From the NCBI GenBank assembly GCA_905147135.1, contig LR990045.1:17088173-17152172 (forward strand): 64,000 nt of DNA, in the 5' to 3' direction. This DNA comes from Blastobasis lacticolella (lineage: Eukaryota; Arthropoda; Insecta; Lepidoptera; Blastobasidae). A program made the position numbers and the translations under genes. The notes below the pieces were generated by a model that was given only the letters and a program-made list of their open reading frames with translations, did not search any database and was not told where the DNA came from. Below, in pieces: positions 31,961 to 46,020 of the stretch; positions within the stretch are counted from its first letter, which is position 1; every line of letters begins with the position of its first letter.

Positions 31961-34900
31961 TTGCCATCCCCGAGATCCGTCAACGACATTGACGCGAATA
32001 ATATGCAAAACATTTAACTGTATAAATATTAAACAAACAAACGTAAAATACATTATGTAAGCTATTTCAACTAAAGGCTGAAGCTAAAATGCATTTTTGC
32101 TATAAGTGCATTAAGTTTGGACCCAGAACACTACCCTGCGGCGCTCTAGCGCGGTGGCTCGGCAACCGCTCTCTGCTCGCTGACCTTTCCGCTGCTCCCC
32201 GGCGGCGCAGGCGCAGTTATTTACTGCCGGCGACCGCGTGATAAATGTTAGACATCTGCACATCCGCGTTGCCTGAACACATGCCAATAAACGAATCCTT
32301 TGGCCACGTATGTGTATTTTATGGCGTAAGTTACTGAATCCAGTAATCGTACTTAGCTGAGATTTAAAAAAAAAACGTTTAAGCCATGTACTATACTGTT
32401 ACCGATAATGGATTGTAAGTACTTCATTACCTAATACCTACTTTATAGCCAAAATACTTGCAACAACAATACTTATAAAATGAATTACGTCAGGCCTTTA
32501 GAGCAGTCCTAAATGGCAAGTAATAAATGTCAAGCTATATTTATTTGGCATCATAAATATAAATCGCTCGTGACAGTTGATCTTATTTGAAGATATCGAA
32601 GAATTCCGTATATTGTGGCGACATTTCAACAGTATTGTCCTGCTAAGCAATGGCCTCTCAGCGCGCTTGTCCGCACTCCTCGAGATCCCCTATCACCTCT
32701 CAACTTTGTACTACAAGTGACAGCCAGGCGGCTTATCACCGACAAAACATTATTTATAGCTGGCTATATTGTCGGGCGCGTGATTTACGAACTCAACAAC
32801 TTCTAGGAAGTAATCGCACTTGTTGCAGTTCTACCTGAATTATGAAATAATCTTTTCATAAGCTCGATCAAGCACCAAGCTTATGAATTATTTTACTTTG
32901 GAACACAATTCGATAATGTTTTATGAAACTCGATACTAACATAACTGGTCGAGTGGCTGAGACATGCCATAAGTCAACCGCTCTCGTTCCCAGCATGCAA
33001 TTTTATCAAACTCGAGCGAAGTGAAATCAGTCATTACAAGTAAGTCGAGTAACCTACTTAGGATGCCAAGAAAAGAAAATGCATTGGGATCTCGTCACCC
33101 AATAAGAGGGAGAAACTACTTGATTGGAAAGGAAGTGGCCGGTTTCATTGCATGAGCAGCACCTAATACTATATAGGTATGCTAAATATAACTTGAAACT
33201 ATACTATTCTGTTTCAATGATGTTAATGTTAGTTAAATTCACACCTTTCTCAACTCAAGATCTGCTTTACATAGGAAAGATCATTATATATATATACAAC
33301 ATATACAAAGCGTCAGGTTTTGTGAAAGTTACTACCTATATTGACAAAAATTTTAGTAAAATCACCATTCGGAGCAGGTACTTCAGCAATTATTACCTAT
33401 GTCTCATAAAAATCATATGTTATAGCGCGTTTCGCATAATTTTACGCAATTTAGTTATTGTGTTTAGCTTTTAAGATCTATTGTGAACGAAGATTTTATT
33501 GCTTATTTAACAGGTATTACGTGATTCTTGCCATTAGTAGTTGCAGCTTTTAGAAATATATTATGTAGATAGCAGCTATTTATATTATTCTAATAGTAAA
33601 GTTTGGATATTTTACAACCTAATCCTCACCATTTCAAAATACCTATGCGTAGGTTTAGTAATGATTGTTTATCGAAATCTTCCTGCATATCAACCATCAA
33701 TCAATAAACCAACAATCTAATAATAATAGGTTAGAGTCTAACTTATTGACTAACCTTTAGAAGTTTAGATGATAGTCAAGAGGCTAGACCGGTAAATAAA
33801 AATATAGTGTTGCTTTCGCCCGTCGGTCGGCGCAATTAGTCAATTTCATTCTATCAACTCAAACGTTCTTCCATTTATCTTCTGGTTCCCACGAGCGCTA
33901 TGCGCGGGAGCAAAAAAGTGATGAAGCGCAATCTAGTCCTTGACAGTCACATTGATTGTGTGCCACTGTCGCACCGCACTTTGCTTGTTTGTTTTCTTTT
34001 CGACCACTTTTCTCAATGGGCCTCTGTTCGTCTAAATGGGGTTAAGTGAATAATTTCGATTGACTAGCAAGAAGTTCAATAAATCTTTCTGTGGATAGGT
34101 TCTCATTGTTATCTACATTTTTTTAAATTGTATTTCAAATAATTGTACGTCGTGATTTTTTTCATATCAGTAGGTAGTTAATAAGAAAGAAATGGTTTAT
34201 CAGTACTTAAATGTCCAAATTAGTACATTGTATTTTTTTGTAATTTATAGCCAAGTATTTGGGCACTATTACATCTGACGCCAGCCTATTCAAAAAGTCT
34301 TAACAATTGGAAGACGCGCTGAAACTTACATGTATGATCTGTTTAAACTGACTTGTCTTATTTGGTGAACAAACAATGCCCAAAATCACGACTTGCTGTA
34401 TCAATCACGCTACGTATATTGTGTATAAATATCTCTAAATATACAAAAATGCATAGAATGTGAATTTCAACGAATACTGCTGCGCATTATCCATTTAAAT
34501 ACATAATTTCCTGAACCAAACAGGACAAGTCAGTTGGACAGATTATATGTAGATATCGTATTTTTTCTTTTTCAAAGAATGAATACACATACATGAATAA
34601 ACGTACATCATGTATGTAGATACCGGATTTTTTCTGTTTCAAAGAATGAATAAAGTTTGGCTTAAAAATCTGATGTTACCTGAATACACAATAGCTCGTT
34701 CAAGCACAAAATGTTGGCATGCAATTTCCCAAAATCGATTCGTAAAAGGCATAATTCTCGTCACATTCTCCAGCAACTATAAAATACTGTTTAAAGTCTT
34801 AACGCGTTTATTCTCCGAATGAACTTTGTTCGAACATTGCTGTGTATCTCATCGAAATGGCATTTGTATTCTTATTAGATTGGTGCGTTATTATTCCTTG

Positions 34901-36633
34901 AAACGTGTCACGATTACCAATTTACAGTCGAAGCATTCTCGAACTGAATTGCTTATGAGCATACCAGGCCGGTGTGATAATTTCAGAACATGATACTGGT
35001 CAATAATTCACTATTCCTATATCGTGTTCGTGTCTGTATGTATTAGTTCCTTGCAAAATCCGATTACCTCTAGTTAAATATTTGAGGTGTTTGGGACGTA
35101 CTTCTACTCCTTACTCCTTATTTAGATTACTATAGTTTATTAAACCTGTGATGTAAACTGTTTACTTGTAGAAGGAATGTCAGATGATAATATCTATAAA
35201 AGCAGACTACAATTTTATCCTTGTCAATAAATAAGTTGCAAATAATTGCGAACAATAATTGGATCAAACAATAATTGGATCAAATGCCCTATAAAAAAAG
35301 ACGGATAGAATACAATTGTATCCTAAAATACGATGGACTACTTCGTCAAAAGTTCTACCTATCTATCTAGTCTACCTTATAAAAAAATAGGCATACATTT
35401 ATCAATAAGACACATCAAAAACCAAATCCGTAAGTTAACCACAAACCACTTTACAATCTCCAATTTTCGGCGTCATAACAGCAAATCCCTAATAAATCAT
35501 TTCCATTTCCAATATCAAGCGTGATTCGGTTAGAAAAGCGATCAGTTTCCAAAACTCTCGCGAACAGAGGTCGCTGTGACCATAAATCATTGTCAAACAT
35601 GATCGTTTGTTTACCCGCTAAATAATACACCAATTAAGCATACAATGGGGCGATCTCGTCAATCAATCGTATGGTTGCGTCGGCGTCGCTACAAACGTGT
35701 TGGCGAATGAAACGAGCAGTTGACACGGGGCATTGAATCGGCAGATTTAATTACGCGATGTCATAGCTATTAGATAATGGTAGGGTTGCCATAAAATTTC
35801 ATTACCTATTTTTTGGAGCGAGCTAGCCACTCGTTAGGTGTGCCTCCTAATACCGTTGCCGAGATTGGTTGAAAAGTCTCGAGAGCCGATTGGCACCCCA
35901 TTGTGGTATATCATTGTTTATTTATGGGTTGCCATTAAAAAAATTACAAAAGGTATATATTGAATTCTAGTTAGTTATTGTTATTGCGAATCGTAATAAC
36001 AGTTGTAAATCGCACAAAAAACGTAAAAGTGAAATTTTATGTTATTAGATGTAGAATAATGAATTTTAGTTTGTTTATATATAAAACAGTAACAATTGAA
36101 CTCAGAGATTGGATTGAATCAGTCCGACCTCGATTCCAACAAAAAAGCTTGTTTCACCACACCGCTGGCAAAAGTTACAAATATTACGAAGCCAGGTCAC
36201 CCTACACGCGCCCAAAGCGCGCTCTTGCTCGGGAATAATCCCGTAGATCCCTATCTGTTGGCCACCATAGTCGCGGCGACACACAATACAGGTGAGCAAC
36301 CTCGCGCATCCCATTGTGCGCCGACATGTGGGAATGTGTAGCGAGACTCACAGACACGGCGACTGCCGTTTTTATTAGATACATGTAAGCCGGTGATAGT
36401 GCTTCCGACGCTCTTAGTAATTGTGAGTAGGGAAATTACTGGGCGCATAATATGCGCATGTATGTGAGTTCCACACGCATAGGTTGGCGTTCGGCGTTCC
36501 ATGTTTAATTAATAAATAGCACGTAGTTAGGAAAAGTGCAGAAGGTGCGCGGCTAAACAAAAGTTACGAGGTGTTGAGTGCCAACGTCTTACATGATTTT
36601 TGTTGCCTGTTACAAGTGTTGCTTATTTATTAG
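31961..36633. other. Gene-poor sequence
   Basis: One GC-rich block (about 32130-32250: CGGCGCTCTAGCGCGGTGGC, CCCGGCGGCGCAGGCGCAG) stands out. The rest is AT-rich with no exon or RNA gene recognised. Confidence 0.4.
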
Positions 36634-36782
36634 ATGACCTGAGTGAATCAGTGGTTAGTATCTGCCACGCAGAAGTCCTAAAATTGTAATGATGAATTTT
36701 CAATGTCTGTTATACGTATAAGTAGTTTATAAGTTGTCTAGCACCTATAACACCAGCTTTGCCTACTTTAGGGCTATGTGAT
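36634..36782 (+). mobile_element. Degenerate tRNA-derived SINE (family 2)
   Basis: GACCTGAGTGAATCAGTGGTTAGTATCTGCCACGCAGA, then TTTCAATGTCTGTTATACG and CTAGCACCTATAACACCAGC, parallel the copy at 23141. The B-box is deleted. Confidence 0.6.
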
Positions 36783-39700
36783 TATAATTTTATAAAAAAA
36801 ATTAACGCTCTTCTCTTCGAAACTACGGAACCGATTTCGAAAATTCTTTTTATACTTTATGTACCATTAAAATAACAGAATCCCGCAAACTAGTCTAATG
36901 TTAGAGGAAACGTACGCGCTTCACGAATTTGCGCATCATCCTTGCGCAGGAAGAGACCGTAAGTAGGTACAAATTTTTGTATTGTCCTAACTACATGACA
37001 CATACTACTCAAGACACCAATGAAACGCCGCCGCCCCACCCGGCCCATACTGACCGGCGGCGCCAGCCTGCGCCTGCGCCGAACCGCGCTAGAACACGGT
37101 TCAATAGCTCCGATCGCAATCGACGCCCCATTCAATACGTAATTGATACCTGCGATATGCTGTCAATAGACATTGTAGTCCCTCGTGACTGTTCGCATTC
37201 ACTGCATTAATTACAACTAGGAAATGGTTAGACGACTCAATATGACGTTCAACTACAATGGGATATATGCGATTATGGGGGCTTTTTACTGCTGAGCCCT
37301 TGGGAGCTCAAGCTCAAGCTTTTCTCTCATAAATATAGTTGTAATGTATACTTTTACCGGGCTTTGAGTCTGATTTACGGCTTAAACACTTGCCAGTTTA
37401 CACACACAACACGCACACACGCGCACACATATAGCACAGCAAATAGGTATAATTTGGTATTCAAACACGCTACTTTTAACTGCATAATAACAGTTGTCTT
37501 ATAAGTATTGTGGATGTGTAAAAATAGTTTTTAAACTGTCACTTTCATTACTGCGTTCCTTTATTATTTAAAATAAGAATTACTGGCACATAGCAATTAA
37601 ACGAAATAAAATCACTTTACGTAGGTGGCAAACGATTTAATTACAATTGCACACGCAAACATTCGTGCCGACCAAAAATGCGTTTACTAGCCTTATTACA
37701 TAAAAACATCTTGTTTAGTACCATCATTTTATTGCTAATTAAGCAATTGTTAACATTACGACAGATGACAATCACGCCTTCCTTGTGAACTCGTTATTTA
37801 ACGGCGTATTGATTTAAAAATAGTGAAAAATTAATTGGTCAGAGATTAAACGCTTAGTTAGGCTTTATTGGATAACACAATGAAACAATGGACCATCATT
37901 TGTGGGTAATGGCTTTATAATAATATACTGTAAGAGAGGCATTTTACGGGAAATTAATCACAAAGGTGTAGTTTCTCGCGAGCTGATGGCGGCAACTTGT
38001 GTGTTTTTAATAATAGAGCATGTGCTTACATTACATTTTTTATTCGCCTAAGGTGACAACACGGCATGAGGTCCGGGTTAACGACAAATGCACTTAACAT
38101 GTGGGCGTTTAAAATGCTATGTGCCTATTTCCGAATTCTATTTGTAGAGGAAAAACTTCAGTTATTTTTTTACTGTTTTTTTTCGGCAATTTTAACCTCT
38201 TTGTATCTACCATGAAGTAGATACCACGCCGTGATAAAAAGTGCTAAAAACCGAAGTAAAAGTTATAATAATGAAAAGCTCTCGTGTAGAAAGTCAAATC
38301 ATCGTCGTCAAATCATATCCGATGGATAGGTACATTTAACTTTCGTACGACGGTATGCAACAAATTCTTAAACGCATTTAAGCTGATGGTTAAACAAAAA
38401 TCTTCATACAAAAAACGTTAATTGTAATTCTTAAATGTGATTAAGAATTTCGTGCAAGCCAGGCTTAATATCGAATCCACGCAGCAACTAATTTTAATTG
38501 TAATGCACAATACAATGCGCGTACAACTATACAGTGTACCAACAACAAATCTAGTACGAAGCATGTATTAATATTTTATTTCCATACGAATAATAACAAA
38601 ACTTCCAGTATCATATTTCAAAAAACTACTTATAAAATATCAGAACTCCTGCCACAAGAATACATACCAAGAGAAAGGCTCCCGAGTAGCTCTATACTCC
38701 AAGCCCAGTATTCTAGTTGGCCACTTACGTGCATATTATAAACACAGCCGCGCAACGGGATCGAAATAATTGCACCCGTATTTCCTCCAGAACAGTTATG
38801 CGTTATGAATGCCCGCGTGTTCCCACTGAACGTTCAACGCTCATTAATAGGCAATAGTCGTGCGACTCCTCTGTGGCCAATGCGCAATGTATGTTATAAT
38901 GCGGCTTGTCAATTTAGATCTATATAGAAGCTAGATAGTTACGTCAAAGATTATAATTGGTTATATTTAGTACTATACTAGTTGGGTGAGGTGTACCGGG
39001 TTAAGCTTTGACAGATTGACACAGCGTCATGTAGCCTAAAACTTAGCAAAGCTTAAACTAGTGGGTGCTAGGTGACTGTTGTTTTTGTAATCGATTTTAC
39101 TGGAATATATCGTAGATTGGAGTCTGTTATATATGACAATCTCTATGTTAATTATTTTGGATGGGCCTATTATATTTTTTATTTATTGATTCTATTCATT
39201 ACATATCTGCTAACAACTTAAAAAGTACTGAAAAATAGCCGTTGCGGCGCATTTAGTCATCATTATAATGAGCGATAGACATGAGATCTGCGTCCTATAA
39301 TATGATGGCTTGATGTAGATCAGTGCTAGCTGTTACCAGTTAATTGTAATCTTTTTATTAGATGCGATAAGAACGTCTTACATTTATTGATCGTTTAGGT
39401 GTACAGGCATTTACTGTGAGTTTAGAAATACCTAGGTAAGATTATTTACTTGCCTAAAAATATGTAAAGAGAAAATCACGTGTGCATCTCTTTCTGCACA
39501 ATGGTATCTCATCAAAAGACTTCTACAACATTTGACAGAATTTACACAAAATAGAAACTTAGCACATAGACATTTAATGACCCGTGTTCACTACAACGGG
39601 ACGTTTATGACAATTGCTAACGAATTGTATCCTATAATTATAAGTTCTCGAAGCTTACAAACCTATGAGAGATTTCCTCTCCATACCGTAGACTAAGATG

Positions 39701-40911
39701 AGGAGAAATATATTAAACGGACACTTTAGATTTAGAAAACTAGATAAGACCGGAGAATAGCGTTTTGCGTGAAATGTAATCAGTTTTGTGGCCAGTGGGC
39801 AGTGAACAGGACGCGGCGTGGGCCCGACACAACAGTAAATTAAACTAGAAATTGTAAACGGTGTAATTAAAAGTATATAATATCCTCACTCTTCTCCATA
39901 CAAATGCAGTAATATATTTGTTGTACGTAAAAGCCGCTTCGAGACATATTTCCTACATTTGTAAATCATTGACGTTTGGCAACTTGAACAAATGAAAGTC
40001 AACGTCGATCCAAAGAGTTTGGTATACTAGGTAAATTGATGCGTTGATCACTCAAGGTAAATCATTTAAAACAAATGAAAGTCAATCACAACACCTCACC
40101 GTTACAATTACGAGAAAACCCAAAAAAAAGGGGACCAGCGCAAGCTTAAATCGAGAAAGCGTCGTGAATTCATGACAAACTGCCTCGCACGCCCCAGAAA
40201 AATATGCGGAGAACAATTAAGAAATAACAGTTGGCTTGATATGTATCTAGCCACGTGGCTCCACTAGTGCGTGTAACAGGCACGTCATGTAGGTACCTCT
40301 GCAATGGTACGCTGCGTCAGCTGCGTGTGAGTGGGCACTGGCCACAGTTTTCACTACCGCGACTACTGCCCGTGAACTTTGCATAGGTAAGGACACTGAC
40401 TGTATCAGTGATGTAACGGTATCGTTATTTTATTACATTGTGTCTATGAATCAGTCTTCGATCTGCTAGCATGATGTATTGAATGAATTTTTTGTTGCAC
40501 GAATCACGATAGTACCCACCACTCTTCGCGGTGCTCTAAATTAAATGAAAGAAAAATCGGAGGACATTATTTCGACTTAAGGTAATCATTATTTATAATA
40601 ATTTATCATGATAATTATAATGATTTCTCAAGGCAGTTAATAATTCTGATTTATACGAAATGAGAATGTTTAATACGTGACATTTATCTTCATGGTTTAT
40701 GATAAATTTAGTGCCAATATATTGCGAAGCCAATAATCCTTACAAACGTATCTAATACGCCGTACCCCATGACTAACGCAGACCTATTACAATTTCATAC
40801 AGTGACTTTGTGATCCTTTGTGTCTTTTGGGAGCTATCTTAATGCAATCTGCGTTTGCGCAATGCACCGAAGATTTAGAGCAATCTCGCTATGTAAATGG
40901 ATCCATTCACA

Positions 40912-40955
40912 ACCGGATAATACTGGTTAAACGTATTTAACCAGTATTATCCGGT
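40912..40955. repeat. Perfect hairpin, 20-bp arms, 4-base loop
   Basis: The arm at 40912-40931 (ACCGGATAATACTGG..) is exactly complementary to 40936-40955 around CGTA. No flanking repeat or gene explains it. Confidence 0.9.
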
Positions 40956-41522
40956 ATTAAATCGTAATTTAGCGAACACCAATACGTGAGGCTGTTATCC
41001 TGCTAATGTTTGCGCAAATATTGCCTTGGAACGGTAAATAGGAATGGCTCACTCGTTGGCCAAGTATGTGCTGGAACAGCGCAAGCTATGCTAAGTCAGA
41101 GTGTAAACTAAACAAGTATGTATGTACAGTTTTACTGTCTCCTTAGCAATTAGACTTTCAACGAGCCCACAACAACGAGGGCATACTAGTCGTAATTCAC
41201 CAAAAACTGAACATCAAATTTCAGAACACTCTTCATAGTCAGTGCAGTCAAATCGTCATTTTCTATAGTTCAAAATCAATTTTAAAGGCACAAGACAGGG
41301 CTTTGCGGCCGGGGCTATTTCTTTTTCTCCAACATAATTTTTATTTTTATTTTATGTACTCTTTGTTAATAATTAGTCCTTTGTTTTTTTTACATAATTG
41401 TCGTGTCGTGGTGTCTACGTGCAATAAATGTTTTCTTTCTTTCTTTATTGAACACAAAAATAATAAATACAATTTAACAGAAGGTAACTTAAGTACAAAA
41501 GCGAGCTTAACGCAACAGTTGA

Positions 41523-41585
41523 GTTTGTGGAAATCTCTGGGGGAGGCCTATGCCCAGCAGTAGGCGTCTTCCGACTGCTATCTGA
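41523..41585 (+). repeat. RTE-type LINE 3' end
   Basis: CTGGGGGAGGCCTATGCCC and AGCAGTAGG are the typical last bases of lepidopteran RTE elements. Only the end is present. Confidence 0.55.
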
Positions 41586-42347
41586 CCGCCATGTGACTGT
41601 ATTGAAATAAATTTTATCTAGTTAGTAATTACTAGCTATCAAGCTACTGTTGAGTGTATTACCTGTTAACCCGTCTCTCGTCCAAAGTCGCAGTTTCACC
41701 TGTCGCGCCGCGTGATGGCTCGTTCACGTGCTACTTATTTTTATTGTTCTCCCGATCGCATTGAATTTCACTATCGCTGTCTTCTACGCTGCTCGAGTGC
41801 GCGTCGTCTTTTAATATGTAATTTTTCATGGTAATCTCTGTTTTGATGTGTCTATGTTGAAGAAGATGAGTAACTAAAGGAATGATTTGGAAGAGTGGTG
41901 GTGTACCACGCTGCGTCCGATCACAAGAAATACAATTTGTCTCAAGTCGTAATTTAACTTTAGTAAAAAAGACCACCTGTAGTTTTTATCGAAGACAGAT
42001 TTTATTAGCAGAGGCAAAATCACGAACAAGAGCTAGTTGCAAATAACGAAACTGTGCAATTTCCATTAATCCTCCAAGATGACATCATTATCCCTTCTCC
42101 AGAAACAAACATCGCAATACAAAATACCAACTGCAAATAAAAGAGCGTAAATATCCCCATAGATAACCCTCCGGTGAACGATCAATTTGTAGCTCTGCGT
42201 CAGCTATGAATTCCTGGTAGCGGGTGATTAGCTGAGGGCGGGAGGCCGCGGGGAACACTGCCAACTGCTAGTGCCTTTAGAACGCTTCCTCATTGCGTCT
42301 CCTGCGCCCGCGGTTACTGCCTCAAATCCTAGGGTAGGGCCCTTTGG

Positions 42348-42380
42348 TATATAGGTTCCTAGTTACGCTAAAGGTTAGCT
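42348..42380 (+). promoter_or_regulatory. Candidate core promoter: TATA box and initiator
   Basis: TATATAGG at 42348-42355 is followed by GGTTAGCTGCAG, with the A of a TTAGCT initiator-like site 29 bases downstream (42377). This is the spacing expected for RNA polymerase II. An ATG with a purine at -3 follows at 42455, before a GTAAGT donor. Inferred only. Confidence 0.4.
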
Positions 42381-42454
42381 GCAGACGCTCGCGAGTGCTG
42401 TTTTCCTGGTCGATTGTTTAATTGTAAACAATTGTTATTTACGGCGCAAGGATT

Positions 42455-42494
42455 ATGGGTTGTTTCGCTGTGTTATTACAGAATTGCTGTAGTT
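42455..42494 (+). CDS. Candidate first coding exon of a small membrane protein
   Basis: ATG at 42455 (context GATTATGGG) begins MGCFAVLLQNCCS and ends in phase 1 at a consensus donor, GTAAGTTT, from 42495. Met-Gly-Cys at the start could be myristoylated and palmitoylated, since the peptide has four cysteines in 14 residues counting the one made at the splice. Joined to the exon at 61971, the split codon becomes Cys (T|GT) and the frame stays open to the stop. Upstream is a TATA/initiator pair. The pairing over 19.5 kb is inferred, and intermediate exons or another first exon are possible. Confidence 0.4.
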
Positions 42495-44247
42495 GTAAGT
42501 TTGTATTTGTGCGCTCGATAGTCTCTTACTTAACCCTATGGACTCCTGGTATATGAGATAAAGAAAATAATTCCTTTTAAAAAGTGAATACAAATTCAGA
42601 AATAGATACCGTTTGCAATAAACGCAATAATAACGTCAATCAATGCCGTCCGGAACGTTCTCACGAGGCGTAATTATCAGCAAGATACGAGTCGCTAGGC
42701 CAATTTTCTACGTGTTAAATGTACAGAAAGATTATACAAATTAAATGTTTGACTACAGTTACCTTTACGGTTGATTAAGGGTCGACGACTCGTAGCGGTG
42801 CTTCTAAAACGTGCACTACACGCCCAATGCCGGGTATATTAATGTAATTGAAGGAAAAAATTACATAATAATTTGCCAATGGCGAACACTAAAAGCAGTA
42901 AATATAGCAACACCTTTACGGTCAATGAACGTATTGGCTACTTTTCAAAGAAGTTTTTATTTTTACACTCAATACTCGCTAATTCTAAATTTAAAACTGT
43001 GACATAACAAAACCGTTAAACCGCTTAGGAGTCGGTGACGAAACTGAATCCGGTCATTGTTTTCCATGGAAATCGAAACAATTTGATCAATAAATAAAAA
43101 AGGGAAATCGGGAACACGCGAACCAATACGTTTTGTTTTATAGAATTCTCACGACATGTAAACAAGATTACACAATTTATGGTTTAATTGTTGATTACGT
43201 GTCTTATTGCATATACCTACCTATAAAATTTATACTTAAATGACGCTTTTGAGCTCGAGTGTAATAATTTGTTTGGTTCCCTGTCTCATTGATTTTGCTT
43301 CTAAATTTCATATTATTGCGTGGATAAATTTGTATAAAAACAAACTAATTGCGTTGGTCGATTATCTGTCAAAGTAACAACGAGAACATCATAAAAATTA
43401 TAAACATCGAGTATTACATCTACATCAATTACGATTCCTCAAAACCAAATTATATAATAAAAGCCTAATCCCATAATGATAACAAGAGTAATTATTCCGT
43501 GTATGATAAGTCCAAACCGTGCTTCAAATGAAACATTATGCAATGAACTTTCACATGCTCACGCGCAACCTTCAGTTTGCGCACGCGTCTCCCAATTAGC
43601 ATTCGAATCGCTTAGACATTTCGGAAATTGTGTGTTTGACTGTGTTTCTTTTTTTTTCTTTAGACATTTTTCAATATTCGACTACCATATGTCGGAGTTT
43701 TGTTGTCTTCTGACTTCTCCCTTTAATTAGATACGTACGTATAATGGAAGTTACGTTAAAGTTTGCAGAGATCGATACTTGTTGTCTCGAATAATAACGC
43801 GTATTAGGTATTATTGTATTATCGTTTTAATAAATATATATAAAATAAATAGGGCATAAAAAAAACCATCAAACAAATAATAATTAGCTAGGTATACTTA
43901 AATTGCAAAAACAGTTATCTCCATGTACCGTAGTGTATTTATTGGCCATGACTCGCGAAATACAAAGTGGCAGCTATCACGTTTGTAATTAGCTCCTTTT
44001 TATTTTTTTGTATTTCTCTTCTGACATCGCGTTAGCTTTAATAATAACACGTCGATACCTATCTTAGATCAATTTACCATGGATATTTAATTGTAAACAA
44101 ACCACTTTTACATATCTTCTCAATCCGCCAAAACAAATGGATAGATGTCTATTCACATTACGTGTATAATTTTAACTAACCACGTAAACCCCATCACTAA
44201 TTAGTTTAATATTGAATTGAAAAGTCTAGATTCGGATCTACAAAACT
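42495..44247. other. Gene-poor sequence in the proposed 19.5-kb intron
   Basis: AT-rich. No repeat or exon recognised. Confidence 0.4.
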
Positions 44248-45558
44248 TTTTTTTTTTTTTTTTTTTTTTATGACAAACAAGTCGGGCATTTGACCGCCAT
44301 CTCACCTGTTGGTAAGTGACGATGCGGCCGAAGATGAAGCATGCCCGTCTTGGAACAGCCTATTCACTCTAGCCTTAAAGGCATCCAGATTATATTGATC
44401 AGGGAACACACCCGCAGGCAAAGCGTTCCATTCCTTAGCCGTACGCATTAAAAAGGTCGAGCCAAAGCGGTTCGTGCGGATGGCTGGAAGATCCACGACA
44501 TAAGGATGAAGCGCTCGCCCGGATCGCGTTTCCCGATGGCGGAAAGGGGCCGGCGGAATGAGGTCGTGCAGCTGCTTCGCACACTCTCCGAAATGTAATC
44601 TGTAGAAGACCGACAGACGCGCAACCCTACGCCGATGTTCGAGGCTCTGCAGCCTAGCCTTAATCAACCGCGGGTCACAAATTATCTTCTTTGCACGTTT
44701 TTCCACCGAATCCAAAGCCGCCAGTTGATATTTAGCTGATCCATCCCAAAGGTGGCAGCAGTACTCCATGCAGGACCGCACTTGTGCTTGATATAACTGA
44801 AGCAACTGCCTAGAAGTGAAGTACCGCCTAACCTTCGAGAGGATACCAAGTTTTTTTGCTGCAGTCTTTGCCTTGGATTCGATGTACTGACCGAAGTTGA
44901 GATTTGAAGATAACTCAACACCAAGAAGCTGTAGGTTGTCGGTAATTTCCACAGAAACATCCCGAAAAGTTGGAGTAAGATGGAATGGACTCCTTTTGGC
45001 GGAAAACAAACACGCCTGAGTTTTGGTTGCGTTGAACGCCACCAGATTGGCATCGCCCCAATCAGAAACTGCCTTGAGAGCTATGTCCAAACGATCAACC
45101 ATGGCCTCTCGACAAGACTGAATATCGCCCCTGTTGGCTTTTGCCTCTGACAGATATCTATCCGTTACCGTGCTGTCATCTGCATACCCAAACGTACCTG
45201 GTACAAGCAGATTGTTAATATGCAGCAGGAATAAAGTCGCGGACAGTACAGATCCCTGAGGAACTCCCGCGTCGATAGCCTGGAGATTAGACGAGTAGCC
45301 ATCGATAACTACACGGATTGAACGTTCACTCAAAAAATCTGATATCCAGGTGCAAAAGCCAACAGGAATACCAAATGAAGGAAGCTTGCTTAGAAGGCAA
45401 GCATGCCAAACCCTGTCAAAGGCCTTAGAAATATCAAGAGACACAGCAAGAGCCTCGCCATGTCTCTCAATGGCCTCACTCCATAATTGTGTGGCATACA
45501 CCAGAAGGTCCCCAGTAGACCGACCACGGCGGAATCCGTACTGGTGATCGCTGAGGAC
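44248..45558 (-). mobile_element. 5'-truncated LINE (Jockey/CR1-like) with open reverse transcriptase frame
   Basis: The minus strand is open for at least 400 codons (44302 to about 45558) with ordered reverse transcriptase motifs: QYGFRRGRSTGDLLVY, LDISKAFDRVWH (motif A), GVPQGSVLSATLFLLHIN (motif B), FGYADDSTV (catalytic YADD) and ILSKVRRYFT. The usual C-terminal block FLMRTAKEWNALPAGVFP follows. A 22-base T run at 44248-44269 is its poly(A) tail. The endonuclease and first half are missing, so it cannot move alone. The lack of stops points to a recent insertion. At its broken 5' end it meets an RTE fragment on the other strand. Confidence 0.92.
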
Positions 45559-46020
45559 TGTTATTAGAACTGTTATTAGACCAATCTTGATGTATAGATG
45601 TGAAGCATGGACACTAACTCAAGAGGTGGAGGACAAATTACAAGGAATATCTTCTAGAAGATTATTTGGCCAACTAAGAGAGAAAACTGTATGTGTAGGA
45701 GGAGGATAAATGAAGAGGTGGAACAACTGGTCTCCGAACCCAAATTGGGCGAAATAAAGTCCACAAGACTGCGCTGGCTGGGCATGTACAGCGGATGGGC
45801 AAGGATCGTGCCGGATGGAGAGCATATGTGGGTTGACTGAACGAACGTAGACTTATCGGACGACCCAGGTATCGCTGGTTGGATGAAGTTGAAATCGACC
45901 TGCATTAGGCATCTTCGACTGGCGACTGATGGCGCAGTTTAGGAAGCGGTGGCATTCTCTGGTGTCGGAGGCTAAGATCCACTTTGGATCGCTGAGCCAA
46001 ACCAGTTAGTAAGTAAGTTG
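45559..46020 (+). mobile_element. Degenerate RTE-type reverse transcriptase C-terminus
   Basis: Plus-strand frames, with stops and shifts, read RTVIRPILMYRCEAWTLT, QLVSEPKLGE-like, TRLRWLGHVQRM-like, RPRYRWLDEVE-like and DWRLMAQFRKRWHSLVSEAK. This is the usual end of RTE-clade polymerases. It abuts the LINE at 44248-45558 head to head. Non-functional. Confidence 0.75.

Larger units (their letters stand above)
36783..42347. other. Gene-poor sequence upstream of the candidate promoter at 42348
   Basis: A small GC-rich block lies at 37025-37130, an exact hairpin at 40912-40955 and an RTE 3' end at 41523-41585. No convincing exon on either strand. Confidence 0.4.

Noticed and set aside
36929..37210. 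Pro/Arg-rich small protein on the plus strand
   Set aside because: It is a GC-rich patch with open frames on both strands, no splice context and no recognisable motif.
43476..43730. 84-residue open frame
   Set aside because: AT-rich composition, no coding bias, no motif or splice context.
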